Shown here: positions 12,837 through 26,400 of the stretch, piece by piece
How positions within the stretch are numbered: the stretch's first letter is position 1
Layout: each line of letters starts with the position of its first letter
Assembly: GCF_014805685.1 (NCBI RefSeq)
Contig: NC_060890.1
Coordinates: forward strand, 14,913,500-14,977,499
Source: Silurus meridionalis
Taxonomy: Eukaryota > Chordata > Actinopteri > Siluriformes > Siluridae
Length of the DNA stretch: 64,000 nucleotides
Direction of reading: 5' to 3'
Notes under the pieces: generated by a model
The model's input: the letters and a program-made list of their open reading frames with translations, nothing else
Databases searched by the model: none
Told to the model about the DNA's origin: nothing
Made by a program: the position numbers and the translations under genes

Positions 12837-13792
12837 GTCAGAGATATTTCTGAAAATGTGTGTGTATGTGCGTGAGTGTGTTTCGCATATTGACTGATCT
12901 CCATCCAAACTGTCAACATGGCTGGACATAAACATAGGAAATGTCACCTTGATGCTGCCTGTGTTGTTTGTCTGAAAGAAAACAAATAATCCACTGCAAA
13001 CCCAACCCTGCATCACAATTACAGTTTAAATGGACAAACAAAATGCAGCAAATATAGTTCGCTGCACATGTGCACATGTGTAGGTCTAAGATGTGCTGTT
13101 GGAAAGATTAATGTTAGTTCATTTACACCCTATTTGAATGATACATTACATGGAAAAATATACTAATTCTAACGTTGTTATTTGAATGATACTGTGCCTT
13201 TATGCATAATCTAAAGCAAAACAAATCAATCAGAACAAAACTACTACTGCTACAAAAAAATTGATTTCAATAATTAAAATTTCAAGAGTTGCCCAATGAC
13301 ACGTTGTTAACTCAGCATGTTTGTGAGATTCACTGCCAAGGAAATGATTTAAGGGCACATTAAGTCAACACTGATAATTACAGCCCCACTGCGAGTTATT
13401 TTGTATAATCTAAAGAGCACTGAAATTTAAAATCTGATTCTGATGATGATGATAATGATGATTTAGATTAAGTTAGGAGTAGCAAAAGACAAGAACAATG
13501 TCTTTTCTTTGCAACACAGCCATATAAATAATCACAGATAGCATGTGCTTAACTAATGGCCTTCTGATGTTTATTCTAAATATTTTTAACCTCAGCTCTA
13601 ATAATGGTGCCTATTATGTGAAAATGATTCAGGCCTGCCAGACTATATTTAAATGCTCATATCTAGTTTATTATGACACATAGCATCACACATGCTTTTG
13701 TAGGAGCTACTCTGACCTACAAATGTGAGGTCAGATTAGTCACTGAATATTTCTAATTAAATCAGTGGACCACCTGACAAACTATTTGGTAT

Positions 13793-13795
<3 letters not shown>

Positions 13796-13846
<51 letters not shown>
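13796..13846. repeat. (GA)n microsatellite
   Basis: About 25 uninterrupted GA dinucleotides. Confidence 0.97.
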
Positions 13847-13848
<2 letters not shown>

Positions 13849-14164
13849 TGCTGGTGTGTGCTGGTAAATACATACTGTGTCACAGAGCCAATTATTTTAT
13901 GGACAAGCAGTGAAAACATGGTTGATCATCAAATAAAATTAAATGTAAAGTTCACTCCAATATCTATTTGATTGTTATTATGTGTATACAGTATGTGTGT
14001 TTTATGGGAAGGTGACATGTGGCTCCCTTCTGTCCCCTTATCCTCAGATGTGTACAAGACAGACTAAAGTATGCCTTCAGCATCTCCTAATCACTAGGGA
14101 CAAAGGAAACACTGTGTGACAAATATATTGTGTCACATTCTTTCCCCAAATACAAGTCTTTTCT

Positions 14165-14480
14165 CCATGAGTTTGACTCACGCACTGGCAATCTTGAAGC
14201 GCTTCTGAGATGCCTTCAAAACAAAGCATTTGATATTTGCAGAAACACATGCTATTATAAACTCTCAATTGGAGTCAGACAAAATACACCTGGTCTAACT
14301 CCATTGTGGCTGAATGAGCACAAATCTCCGTAAGCACCCAATCTAGTGGAACATAGAGGTTATTATCACAACAAATGGGGACTAAATGTGACATGAGATG
14401 TTCAAAAAGCACAAACAAATCTTATGGTCAGGTATCCACCAACTTTAGTCCACATAATGTGTATGTAGGTTACAGAAAAA
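14165..14480 (+). mobile_element. 3' remnant of a Tc1/mariner-like DNA transposon (copy 1)
   Basis: The segment reads like the C-terminal end of a Tc1-like transposase gene plus its 3' flank: 'TGGCTGAATGAGCACAAATC', then a 'GGAACATAGAGG'-like stretch (usually encoding a Val-Glu motif near the protein end), then 'GATGTTCAAAAAGCACA', 'TTATGGTCAGGTATCCACC' and 'AACTTTAGTCCACATA'. The same phrases recur in the same order at 39045-39400. The 5' part, including the catalytic core, was not found here. It cannot be active. The family was named by recognising its 3' flank, so the exact subfamily is uncertain. Confidence 0.6.
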
Positions 14481-17400
14481 TCTAATTAAGTCTAAACAAA
14501 GCATTAATAAATGTAATTTATTTGCAGTAATGCAGTGCTCTCCTAACATTGTTTGGCTTGGGGTGTTCCTTGAACCTCAAGACCATTTTAAAACTGGTAC
14601 ATTCTTACTTTGCTGTTGTCACGTTTGATATACTCAAACTAGAACCACCATCTCCTCCAGTTGACAAGAAGATTCCATCCCTGTTTGCTGACCTGATATA
14701 CACTTGCCCTGCCACTATTGATGGCCAATTTATGTTTTTAGATCGTACCTCTGTATCTGTCTCTTATTCACTCTCTGAGCATATAGGTTAATCAATAAGT
14801 CTAACTGCATGAGTCTGCATCAATATATATTCCTTTCCTGGCACCAAATTTTCTTTTTGTTGAAGCTCATAGTGTAGCCACTGTCCATTGGAGCAGTGAG
14901 CTTCTAGTCCATTATCTGTGTCTGTTCTGGTCATGCTACTCCCTCAGTCTTTGTCTTTGATCCTGCTCATGTTCTTGACCCTGTCTCTACCCCAGTTGTC
15001 TCAGTTTCATACTCCTGCTATTGGCACTGCCTTCTATGCATCGGTTTGTCTATGACAATCCTGTCTATTCCATATTTTTCTGCTTTAGACCTTTAGCTTC
15101 TCTTCCTTTTAGCTATTGAATTTTTTGCAGTGTCAGGCGTATTCCCTGTCATTCCTATTCTTATTCCCATGTCCATCTCAGACTCAGGCGCTGTCTGTTT
15201 TGACTCCTGTCTCTGATCCCTGAGTCAAGCAAATCCTTGTGTCAAACCTTCATGTAAAATCTTATCAAATATTTGTATTTTCTAGCCACATTCTCTTTAT
15301 AATTCCACTCACAGTCCTTGTTATCTTCCCTAGAGTCAGCCTTGGTCATCTGTTCAGCTGTATCCTTGTCCTTTTCCAGTTTCAGCCTGTTTCTTCATTA
15401 GTGTCAGCTTGTGGTTTTAATTTAATCTCCACTCTTAGGCCAAGATCCAATTCATACATGCTTGTGTTTACCTCCTTTTCTGTTGGTGCTCTCCAATCTT
15501 TCCCCAGTTTGTATGGATGGTTCTGGCACTTGACTCATCCTAGGTGGTTCAGCCCAATAACAGCTACTGCCCAGTGGTCTGGATCTGGGTTTTTCCTTGC
15601 CTGGGCATTGTTAGTGGTGTTTTGGAAAGGTCTTATTCAAGTCAAGTCAGGTTTTGACCCAGTTGGCTATCTGAACACATACCTAATACACTCTTTCAGC
15701 TTGAGACTTTCTATATTTCTTCATTGCGTAATCTGCTCATTCCCACATAATGCAATTTAACCGTATCTTCATTATTTAGGATAATTGTTTTTCCTTTGCT
15801 CACTTGTGTATCTTTTTTATGTGTCCTTTATTTTTTTGTATGTTGTTTATCATTGTATTCCTTCTTGTCCTTTCCTTGTTTTCCTTGTTCCATTTTTAGG
15901 GGTCCTGTTTATTTGTGTGTTTTGACTCTAACCCATAGATTTGCATTTGTAGCTGTACTGTGTGTGTCTTATCCGTAATCTTATGCATGCGGTTTATCAC
16001 TTATTGTAGAAAAGACCTAATGGATAAACAATCTCTCTACAGTCCATTTTAGACATATGAGGGTCACCTTTGAGAGCAGATATATGATGTCTAATGTTTG
16101 AGAGGTCATTTATTACACTTATCTGTTGGCATATTGATTCTCAGCTGGAAAGCAGAAATCATGTTACCTGCGGGTATACTTTCCCCTGTTGCATTTGTCT
16201 TCATACATGCTGAAAGCAAACAAGAAGATAGTGAACCAGCTTACCAAAAAAAAAAGAATAAAGGCTATATTCATATGTTCACACAACAAAAATTATTTTT
16301 AATAATGTCTGCCTTAAGGACATGATGGTTAATTTAAATATTTCATTAAAATAATTAGCTTGATAGGGAAAACAGTTCCTCTAGCTTATCTCATGAGTTT
16401 AACAAAACAGCCACAGTGAACTTATGCTCTGCAATGCTTACTTGAAAGCCATGCTCTGCTCCATGTTTTTTGGGGGATAAGTGTGCACAGTTTGTTGATT
16501 AAAGTCCTTGTTAAGTCTATAGAGACTGTATAGTTCATAAGGGACCATCTACTGTGGTCTCGCTTCAATTAACTCAATACTAAACACCACAAATGCACAG
16601 ATTCTCAACTGTGATAAATTTAAATGAATCTCAGTGACAGATGAACTGGGTGGGAAAGAATTTACTCCCTGCTAACACTGATTTTCCATCCATCTCACTG
16701 GTATAGGTGTGCCACTCTTTTCCTATTATAGTATGCCGTGCTGTGTAGTTTTATCAGTTACATATATCAGCTGAATTTATCACAGGTGAAGCAGAGTATT
16801 AGAAACATCTTAGAGGCAAAATGAGAGAAAAAAAAAAATAAAACAAAAATATAAAATTACATATGCACAATGTAAATCATAAGATATAGTATAGTATGTT
16901 TCATGAATTAACTAGCCACCAAAAAAAAAAAAAAGTAGGAGTGAGGTGTAAAAAAGGATTGAGTCCAAGCTCCTCAGAGATTACGTATTAGAACACATGC
17001 AGGGATTTGGGATAAAAGGGTGCCTGAGCTTATTACAGATCTGAGAGGCTTTCGGGTCCAAATTAAAAGCACCCCACTGTCCACAGATGGTTTGGCTTTA
17101 CAGACATGATATCGAACAGAGCAATACATCTTTCCTGGTTACACCTTTAACACTTTCTATGTTCTTAAATGCCATCTCTGTGGCTTATTTCTCTTTCACT
17201 TTTAAATTGTTATACTAAAAATGTTCGAAAAGTGGATCACAAAGTAAAAAAAAAATTAAAATAGCTTTAATTTGTGACAAAAATCCACCTGTACAATTTC
17301 TTATTTTCGCAAAAAAAAAAAATTTTTTTTTTTACATCACAATTTTTAAACAAGACAAATTCAAAACAAACAGCATGGGTGGGCTCATCTTTGTTTTGCA

Positions 17401-17489
17401 TGCACAGTTTCTGTGAGGTTCAAGTTATCAAAAGTTGCTACATTATACTACAATGTAACTTTAATTGGGCCTTTAATTTTGAACATGTG

Positions 17490-17720
17490 ACATCCATCAG
17501 ACATGGCCATCTCACGCCAGTTCAGCTCCTAGTTTCACAGGTGGCTGTGTTTATTGCGCCCACCTATTTGCTTTCAATCTGTCAGCAGCAGGGCCATGCG
17601 TAAGAGGAAAAAGGGCATTTGGCAAGCCATCTTTCACATGACACCCAAATGCTGTGTCCCATCTGCCAGACAGGCATCCAGGCAAGGACCAGCATTTGGC
17701 AGTGGCTTATCTGAGACACA
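17490..17720. promoter_or_regulatory. Candidate conserved noncoding element
   Basis: A compositionally balanced island in AT-rich surroundings, without simple repeats and without a believable exon. The overlapping 97-codon plus-strand frame has no recognisable protein similarity and lacks a codon-like pattern. Assigned by composition only. Confidence 0.15.
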
Positions 17721-17999
17721 GTCCCTCTTCTCCACTTTCCTTATGTTTCTGTTATTTTTTTTTAACTTCGTTTTGACTTCTGAGGTCAAATGGCAGCTTG
17801 TTGAAAAGAATTGTATGTTTTTATTTATTTATTTATTTTTTAAATAGGTAATGAAATGGCCGAGATAGCTCTCTTTTGAAGGAATATTGTGTGATTTTTT
17901 AAAAATAAGAATGGGACACATTTGACAAGTAAAGCTTTAAAGCATTAATTGGAAAAAAGCATTTTATTTTTAACTTGCTCACGTGGACCTAAGGGACTT

Positions 18000-18215
18000 T
18001 ATTTTCAATTTGTTTGTCAGGTTGCTAAACATGGCAAGTCATGAGCCTTTACAGGCCAGAGGATGGAAGTGGCCTAATTTGGGGCAGTGATTATCAGCCT
18101 GTCAGCTGGCCTTATTAAAGGTGCGAGTGACCTGTCTGCTCACCACTGCTTCTTTGACTCACTCAGTCACTCGCAATCAGCAGGCGCTAGTGTCTAGTGC
18201 ACAGCTTATTTTCAA
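18000..18215. promoter_or_regulatory. Candidate conserved noncoding element
   Basis: A second balanced-composition island with clustered CAG/CTG-type words, an imperfect 'CAGCCTGTCAGCTGG' E-box-like segment and no open frame. Assigned by composition only. Confidence 0.15.
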
Positions 18216-19605
18216 CTATCCACACCTAAAGTTCTGTGATTTCCAACATGTGAATGTGTCATATATATAAGCTAGCATGCCAGACTGTTCAACATGACTT
18301 TTTTTCTTTTACATTTTTCTTTTTACCCTATTTCTATTACAAGTGCGATTAGCTTCTTATTTATTATGCACTTTATTGAATTAAGATCCAGTTATGACAA
18401 ATAAACTCAGTATGAGTCAGAGAACTGCAATAGTTCTTAATATAATCTCCATTTTGTTATAAAAGTGTCAGATACACAATTTTCAGTTTGCATACTTTTT
18501 AATAGCACAATAAATACATAAATCAAAGATGTACATGTAGCATGTAGCAACTATAATACTACTAATATTAATAACAGCCACAATAAAATGAATAATTTAA
18601 TATAAGGAATACAACAAATAATAATTGAAATAACTTTCTTCTATGTAAACATAACATATAACAAAAACAATCACCATAAACATTTGAATTATAGATGCAA
18701 TACTCTCAGATCTGTGCTATGTAAGGAGTAATTTAATCATATTTTTCTTGTTAAATAACACAGTATATTTTTCTTTGACCTGTAATGAGAATGTTTCAAA
18801 ACAAGCATATTAATATAAACCTGCTGTATGAATGGCAGGTGGAACTACTGTCAGAGCTGTGCTATTATTTAAAATGAACATGTTTACAAAGCCAGTGCTG
18901 CTGTATAGTTGGTAGCAATAGACATGTGCCAGTGGAAAGACATAAAACACAGTGATAACAACAGATTAACACAGTTTTCATAACAGCATAAAAATAAACG
19001 ATTGAATGTGGAAAGATAAGATTTTAGCTGCGCTTTAACTTACACATCAGAGTGAGGATTTTTATTTTTTTTTTTTACATAATTGGTGTAAGGAATTCTC
19101 TACAGCTAAGAACTACCTCTAAGATGTACTTGTGAGCAGGGATTTAAGGTGCTAATTAGGTACTATGTATACACTCCTTTTGTTTCTTCATTTTTCATGC
19201 CCGACAATGACCTACAACAAAGCCTGGTGGTGCATCAAATAAAGATCTATGATTATAAAACATGATGTGTATTTTATTGATTTTGAAACCAGACACCTGG
19301 AGCCTTTCAGCAGAACATGAGCAGTTACATGAGATTGATAACATTGATTTAGAGTAAACACTGATCAGTCTACTCATTGTAGGTACTGTAAAAAATATTA
19401 TCCAATTACAAAAGGTATTTTTTTGTAGCCCTGTAGAAAACCTTGCAGAACGATGACAATGGATTACATTTAGAATTAAAACAAATACCTCCCAAACAGT
19501 CAACCTTAGTCATAGAGGGGAAAACTAAGGTAAATTGTTGCATTCTGTATGAATTTATGAATGATTTTAGGAATATTGAGTAGAAAGTATATATATATAT
19601 ATATA

Positions 19606-20851
19606 CGCCTTTCCCTGTCACGTAAGATACACAAAGACCTGCAGAAACTACAGGGGAATGAAGTAGATCAGTCACACCATGAAGTTATGGGAAAGAGTAG
19701 TGGAAGCTAGGCTGAGAAAAGAGGTGACCATCTGTGAGCAACAGTATGGTTTCATGCCGAGGAAGAGCCCTACGGACACAATATTTGCTTTAAGAATGTA
19801 TGTTGATAGAAAAATATAGAGAATGTCTAAAGGAGTTGCATTGTGTGTTTGTGGATTAAGAGAAAGCGAACGACAGGGTGCCGAGAGTCAGGTGTGTCAG
19901 AGAAGTATGTGAGGGTGGTGCAGGACATGTATGAGGACAGTGTGACAGCAGGTTGGGGTTGGACTGCATCAAGGTTGGGCTTCTTTGTTTGCAGTGGTGA
20001 TAGACAGGTTGACGGACGAGGTCAGACAGGAATCTCCGTGGACTATGATGTTTGCAGGTGATATTGTGATTTGTGGTGAGAGTAGGGAGCAGGTTGAGAA
20101 GAGCCTGGAGAGGTGGCGGTACATGCTGAAGAGAAGGGGGATGAAAGTCAGTAGGAGTAAGACAGAGTACATGTGTGTGAATGAGAGGAAGGGCAGTGGA
20201 GTGGTGCGGTTGCAGGGAGAAGAGGTGGAGAAGGTGGAGGAGTTCAGATACCTGGGGTCAACAGTGCAAAGTAATGAAGAGTGTGTTAGAGAAGTGAAGA
20301 AAAAAGAGCATGCAGGGTGGAGTGGGTGGAGAAGAGTGGCAGGAGTGATTTGTGATAGAAGAGTATCTGCAAGAGTGAAAGGGAAAGTTTATAGGACTGT
20401 GGTGAGACCTGCAATGTTGTATGGTTTAGAGACAGTGGCATTGATTAAAAGACAGGACGCGGAGCTGGAGGTAGCAGAGCTGAATATGTTGAAGTGACAA
20501 GGATGGACAGGATTATAAATGAGCTAATTAGAGGGGCAGTGTATGTAGGACGTTTTTGGGACAAAGTGAGAGAGGCCTGATTAAGATGGTTTGGACATGT
20601 GTAGAGGAGGGACATGGGGTATATCGGTAGAAGAATGCTGAGGATGGGGCCACCAGGAAGAAGGAAAAGAGGAAGACCAAGGAGGAGGCTTATGGATGTG
20701 GTGAGGGAAGACATGCAGGTAGTTGGTTTGAAATAGGCAGATGTAGTGGACAGAGTAGTATGGAGATGGATGATCTGCTGTGGTGACGCCTAATGGAAGC
20801 AGCTGAAAGAAGAAGAAGAAGAAGAAGAAGAAGAAGAAGAAGAAGAAGAAG
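19606..20851 (+). mobile_element. 5'-truncated RTE-type LINE, inactivated
   Basis: The plus strand encodes the reverse transcriptase and C-terminal region of a non-LTR element of the type abundant in teleosts. Recognisable blocks in order are: KLWERVVEARLRKEV and EQQYGFMPRKSPTDTIFALR (19680-19800), CGSC-free degraded finger/palm, MDRLTDEV-like 'VIDRLTDEVRQESPWTMMFA' (19999-20060), KVSRSKTEYMCVNERKGSG, EEFRYLGSTVQSNEE, and 'GWSGWRRVAGVICDRRVSA' (to about 20370). The catalytic box that is normally F/YxDD reads FAGD, so a catalytic aspartate is lost. Frames are broken in several places and the 5' half (endonuclease) is absent. It ends in a GAA microsatellite, as RTE elements often do, and its 5' end abuts a short TA repeat. 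Assignment to the RTE clade is from family knowledge. Confidence 0.82.
20806..20851. repeat. (GAA)n 3' tail of the LINE
   Basis: About 14 GAA repeats directly following the degraded LINE coding region. Simple-repeat tails are the usual 3' ends of RTE-type elements. Confidence 0.93.
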
Positions 20852-21988
20852 CAACAAAGAATTATATTTCCCTTCCCTTCATTGAGTGGAATGCCCTTGG
20901 AGAATGTATTTACCCATCTGATCACTCAGTACCTTTTAAACCAACACCTAATTTAATTCTTTTTTGTCTCAACATAAAGGTCTCTGTCTGGCTTCACCCA
21001 GTTTAATTTCACTGCATTGTGAACATGTCAGCTCATTTGACATGAAGGGCAGGACTCACAGTCTGGTGATGTTGCGCTCTGCTTACTGCTGTTAGCACAT
21101 CTTTCTGAACATTTTAATCCAGTTTGCTATTAGACCCCCTCTAGACAGCTCATCTGTTTAAATGCATACTATAAAATGTCTCCAAAATAAAGTTGTACAA
21201 AATAGGCAGTGCACTTTTGGAAGTGTTCACTTTTTGGGCCACCATCTGGAAGAGACCCAATGTTTAGATGTGGTAGGATTAAGTGTGAGACTCTGACTCT
21301 GACTGATGTGTGAGACAGTGCCATTTACTGAGGGATGGCATCATGTCAAAAGGGTGGCATTTCACACCCACAACAGGGCAAACATTACATAGCTAATGTG
21401 AGAAATTTCCACAGGGTTGGTCATTTCTCTTGGGGGATGGAGTTGCATTCACTAGATACTTACATCATTTTAGAGAACTTTCACCTAAGTGTCACCGTGG
21501 TATCCAAAACACTCTGAATGGATATTTTACTTTACCTTCTGCTCAAAAATAGCCAGTTGCAAGCTGCTGGGAATTTGTGCTTCAGGAAAAGAGCAAAAAA
21601 GCAAAAAACATGACTAAAGTCTGATCCCAATACATTTGATCAAAATTACCTTATGATGTTGCAGTGGAAAAAATGTAGGAGCAGTATTTATTGGTTTGAA
21701 ATTTATATAATATGTATCACTATAACGTGTGGTGTTATTTGTGGAGCTTTAATTATGAAGTGGCACAGTTTTTCCTACATTTGCTTCTATTTAATCTGTG
21801 TTATAACAGAGGTACACATCTTACATATTGTAAGTATTGATCAATATGGTTAGATAGAAAGAGAAGCCAAGTGCTCTTCCACTTAATGCTGATGACTTGA
21901 ATGCTGATGACTGTGAACCCAGATTGTGTTAAATTTTACATGAAACATTTTAGTCATTGTCATGATCTTTGTGTAAGAAGAGTATATA
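20852..21988. other. Intergenic, no gene seen
   Basis: Mixed-composition sequence between the LINE and the Tc1 element. Short frames only, no domain and no splice pair recognised. Confidence 0.55.
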
Positions 21989-22085
21989 CAGTGGGGCAAA
22001 AAAATATTTAGTCAGCCACCAATTGTGCAAGTTCTCCAACATAAAAAGATGAGAGAGGCCTGCAATTTTCATCATAGGTACACTT
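21989..22085 (+). repeat. Left terminal inverted repeat of Tc1 element
   Basis: Matches the reverse complement of the right end with only scattered differences, including 'AGTCAGCCACCAATTGTGCA' (22010 onward) and the 'ATCATAGGTACAC' end (about 22071-22083). Confidence 0.93.
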
Positions 22086-22635
22086 AAACTATGAAACAAA
22101 ATGAGAAAATGAGAAAATCCAGAAAATCACATCTGATTTTTAAAGAATTTAATTGCAAATTATGGTGGAAAATAAATATTTGGTCAATAACAAAAGTTAA
22201 CCTCAATACTTTGTTATATACCCTTTGTTGGCAATAACAAAGATCAAATGTTTTCTGAAAGTCTCCACAAGGTTTTTACACACTGTTGTTTTTACATACT
22301 GTTGCACACTGTTGTAGTTTAGCCCATTCCTCCATGCAGATCTCCTCTAGAGCAGTGATGTTTTGGGGCTGTCGCTGGGCATTACAGATTTCCAACTCCC
22401 TCCAAAGATTTTCTAAGGGGTTGAGACCTGGAGACTGGCTAGGCCACTCCAGGACCTTGAAATACTTCTTACAAAGCCACTACCTTATTGCCCGGGAAGT
22501 GTGTTTGGGATCACTGTCATGCTGAAAGACCCAGACACGTTTCATCTTCAGTGCCCTTGCTGATGGAAGGAGGTTTTCACTCAAAATCTCACGATACATG
22601 GCCCCATTCATTTTTTCCTTTACATGGATCAGTCA

Positions 22636-22920
<285 letters not shown>

Positions 22921-23354
22921 TTACTGATGGTAGCCTTTGTTACTTTGGTCCCAGCTCTCTGCAGGTCATTCACTAGGTCCCATGTGTGGTTCTGGGATTT
23001 TTGCTTACTGTTCTTGTGATCATTTTGACCCAACGGGGTGAGATCTTGTGTGGAGCCCCAGATCGAGGGAGATTATCAGTGGTCTTGTATGTCTTTCATT
23101 TTCTAATAATTGCTCCCACAGTTGATTTCTTCACACAAAGCTTCTTACGTATTGCAGATTCAGTTCAAACAGGTGCCATTAATACAGGTAACAAGTGGAG
23201 GACAGAGGAGCCTCTTAAAGAAGTTACAGCTCTGTGAGAGCCAGAAATCTTGTTTTTTTTGTAGGTGACCAAATACTTTTTTTCCACCATAATTTGCAAA
23301 TAAATGTTTTAAAAATGAGACAATGAAAAATAAGACATTTTGTCTCTCATAGCT

Positions 23355-23451
23355 GACGTGTACCTATGATGAAAATCACAGGCCTCTCTATTTTTTTAAG
23401 TGGAAGAACTTGCACAATTGGTGGCTGACTAAATACTTTTTTGCCCCACTG
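23355..23451 (-). repeat. Right terminal inverted repeat of Tc1 element
   Basis: Contains GTGTACCTATGATGAAAAT and TGCACAATTGGTGGCTGACT, then TTGCCCCACTG, mirroring the left end, followed by TA at 23452-23453. Confidence 0.93.
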
Positions 23452-23453
23452 TA

Positions 23454-26400
23454 AATGAATTTCCGTTTCAACGTTTTAATCAAAACAGTTCAATAAAGTA
23501 AAACTAAATGAATAAATGTTATCACAATAGCTCATAAGAGTGCATTTGGTAACTCAAAATATTTTTCTAAACATATATTTCTGGTTAAGGACTGAATAAA
23601 GCTTAATATTTTGTGTTTGGTGCATTTTTGTGCCAAGAAGTTTAAGATACATTTTAAAACACGTTTTCTTAGATACACATAGCATTTGACGTTTTTTGCT
23701 GTTTGCTGATATAGTGTTCACCCTAGTTTTATTTAATTTCAACTTTAGACAGTGAACACAAACATTGAAAATGATGTCTGCTCTCAGCTACACTGTTTTT
23801 CTTCGTGTCCTATATATCTCAACTGGCTGTCGGAGTTTGAATGACAGTTTCTGGGTGGTATCAATAATATATCTAAAATGGATATACATATTTATATATA
23901 TATTTTTTTACCAAGTATATTCCTAATCCTTTTGTTGTCTCAAGATGATTTTGAATGAGCACTTAAAATCACATTAATACAGTTTAACAGTCACTTTTTG
24001 TGTCAAGCATTAAAAAATACATTTGATTTGCTTTGCCTTTGACCAAGACACATCTACTCACAAGTTGTATTAGTCAAATTCAATACACCCCAGGTAAAAA
24101 CTTCAGGGTGCCATTCATTCATGCAGCTCCTGTCTGTCCTGGCTCCATCATTCACAATGTCTCTGTTGCCTTGTCTAATATTTTATCATGTCAAATAAAA
24201 AAAAATTGATTGCTGTCTGATGTTTTCAGCATTAATTGGTCCCAATGTGGCATACTTATGTCCACATTGCTCTCCATCTTGCATGAATGCTGGTACATGA
24301 TGGGTCACACGAGCATACCTGGCTTACAAAAACACGTTATTTTTCTCTGCATCAATAAACACCCTGATTGCTCAAAAAACTCAAATGACCCAAAATGTGT
24401 TTCGAAATGTTGAAGACAGCTAAACCTATGAGATCGGGAGCAGAATTAGTGTGTGATTGTGTGACTCTGCAGATGAATAGCACAGCATAATCATTGCAAA
24501 ACATATTTATTAACCTTTAAATCCATTGACAGGTAACCAGATCTCTTTTTTATGTTTTATTTAATTACCAAATAATTGATTGTAAGTTAATAGTATGTGA
24601 TTTTAAGAGTTTTAACTCCCTCCTGGGTGTGCATCGCCAGAATTAATGACCGTTAGATGACATCCTATTTTAATTCAATGCTCATCTTTGTGTTCTCACT
24701 GACTTAAGATCTCTAAAACCTTAAAAAAAAAAAACAACAACATATGACAACATTTTAAACTATATAATACTGGTTGAGGGCTAAATCCTTTTTTTGATTT
24801 CTCAATAATAATTTAAAAAGGGCAAGCTAATTAATATAACACAAGCTTATATTTGGGTTTTGAATGAATATAAGTCCAGCTTAATGTCTAGTTGTTTCTT
24901 TTTTTATTAGACATATATGTATTAAAGGAATTGTGCAGAGATTATGTATAATTATGTTTTCCATGTCATTGTGTTAGGTATTATTCATTCACTTGCTCAC
25001 AAGTAAATGACTTGAAAAAATAATTTTTTATGTAATTTTGGATCCTTTGCCACAGTTAAAGCTAAATGTAATGTATCTGGGAAAGGACAGATGCCAAACA
25101 CTTCTTAAAATCATGTAGCTATTCATTAGTAGGTTTGTAAGCTTGAATATTGTGCAATACAACTACAACGATAATAATAATAATCATAATAATGTATTGA
25201 TCATGTATTTCATTGATTTATCACCATTCTAACCATCAGAGGTTCAAATTAAGTACACTCTGCCCAGTCTTAATATAGCTAATGATTAATTTGTCATAAA
25301 ATTAAATAATTAAATGAACCCTTTAGGCTGACAGAAGGTGGATGATTAGGTAGAAAAAATATATGATTGGTTCTTAGGAAACTGTATTTTGTGAAGATAT
25401 ATAAATGTTGTGTATTAGTAATGGTTTAGTATATAATGTTAGTACCAATTTATCAGAGTAATCACAAGCATAATTTGTCACATTTAATAAAAACATTTAC
25501 ATTGAATGGCCTTTTTTATTCTCCTCTAGCATGTGAACACACTAGAAATCCTGTATATATCAGCAACGCTTGAATGATATCCAGTCAAACCATCTGTGTT
25601 TTCTCTAGAATAAAAAGGTATATCCGCTTACTGTCATTTGCTGGTACACAAAATGAACTGAAACCTCTTTTTCCTGAAGCATGAAGCTTTATCCTGGAGT
25701 CCTAGGGACTGAAATTTGATCCAATATTTAGTTTTTTCTCAGTTTAAAAAGAGCCATTGCAACTGCCACAGTCTTATAGGACAATATTGTTAAATAATTG
25801 TATCAGCTAATCTTTTTAAAGGAAAAAACTTAAATACACCATAAATTAAATCAAGTACAGAATCAAACTGTGTGTGAGGTGTAGAGAATACGCTTAGATA
25901 TACTAACACTTCAAAGTACTAAAAGAGATGGCATGAGTAGATGACTTTTAAGTATAAGCTTACTTTCACTTATAGTAATTATATATTTAAAGAACTTAAT
26001 GAATATAGTAATTATTGCAACTATGATTTATATTACATCAAACTAATGTATTTGGGTTTTATGCACTTAGGCCACAATGCAAAATTGAATCCCCTTTGCT
26101 CAAACTCATATTAACTTGATTTTACTGCTCAGTATATTGCCCAATGATTGTCTTTGAAAGTGCCATAAAACAAATGTGAGCTTATAGTTACAAAACTTAA
26201 CAATTTCTTTCCTTGTTGTCCTTACAATGACAAGACAAAAAAAGGTTCATGCATGGCAGAGAAAGCACTTTCTTTCCCAAAAGTTTAAAATTTACATCAT
26301 TTTTTAGCTTAATGCGTACTTTTATGCAATTTACCGGTAAGTTGTTATTAACATGTATATGGATAATGCATTAATGATATCCTTTAAAAGTATTTCTCAG

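Larger units (their letters stand above)
11956..14160. other. Intergenic, no gene seen
   Basis: Only the microsatellites listed separately and small AT-rich frames. No exon with splice signals was recognised. Confidence 0.55.
14481..19605. other. Intergenic, no confident gene; pyrimidine-biased block at 14.55-15.98 kb
   Basis: From about 14550 to 15980 the plus strand is strongly T/C-rich and carries a 173-codon frame (15239-15760). The encoded peptide is hydrophobic only because of T-richness, has no domain I recognise and shows no splice context. The block could be an old retroelement or LTR fragment. The remainder to 19605 is AT-rich. Stretches at 17490-17720 and 18000-18215 are less AT-rich and are listed as candidate noncoding elements. 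Confidence 0.5.

Noticed and set aside
15239..15760. 173-codon plus-strand frame
   Set aside because: Apparent hydrophobicity comes from T/C-rich DNA; no domain or exon signals. Kept only as a low-interest observation.
20445..20925. Minus-strand frames overlapping the LINE
   Set aside because: Antisense to recognisable reverse transcriptase blocks; poly-Phe comes from the GAA tail.
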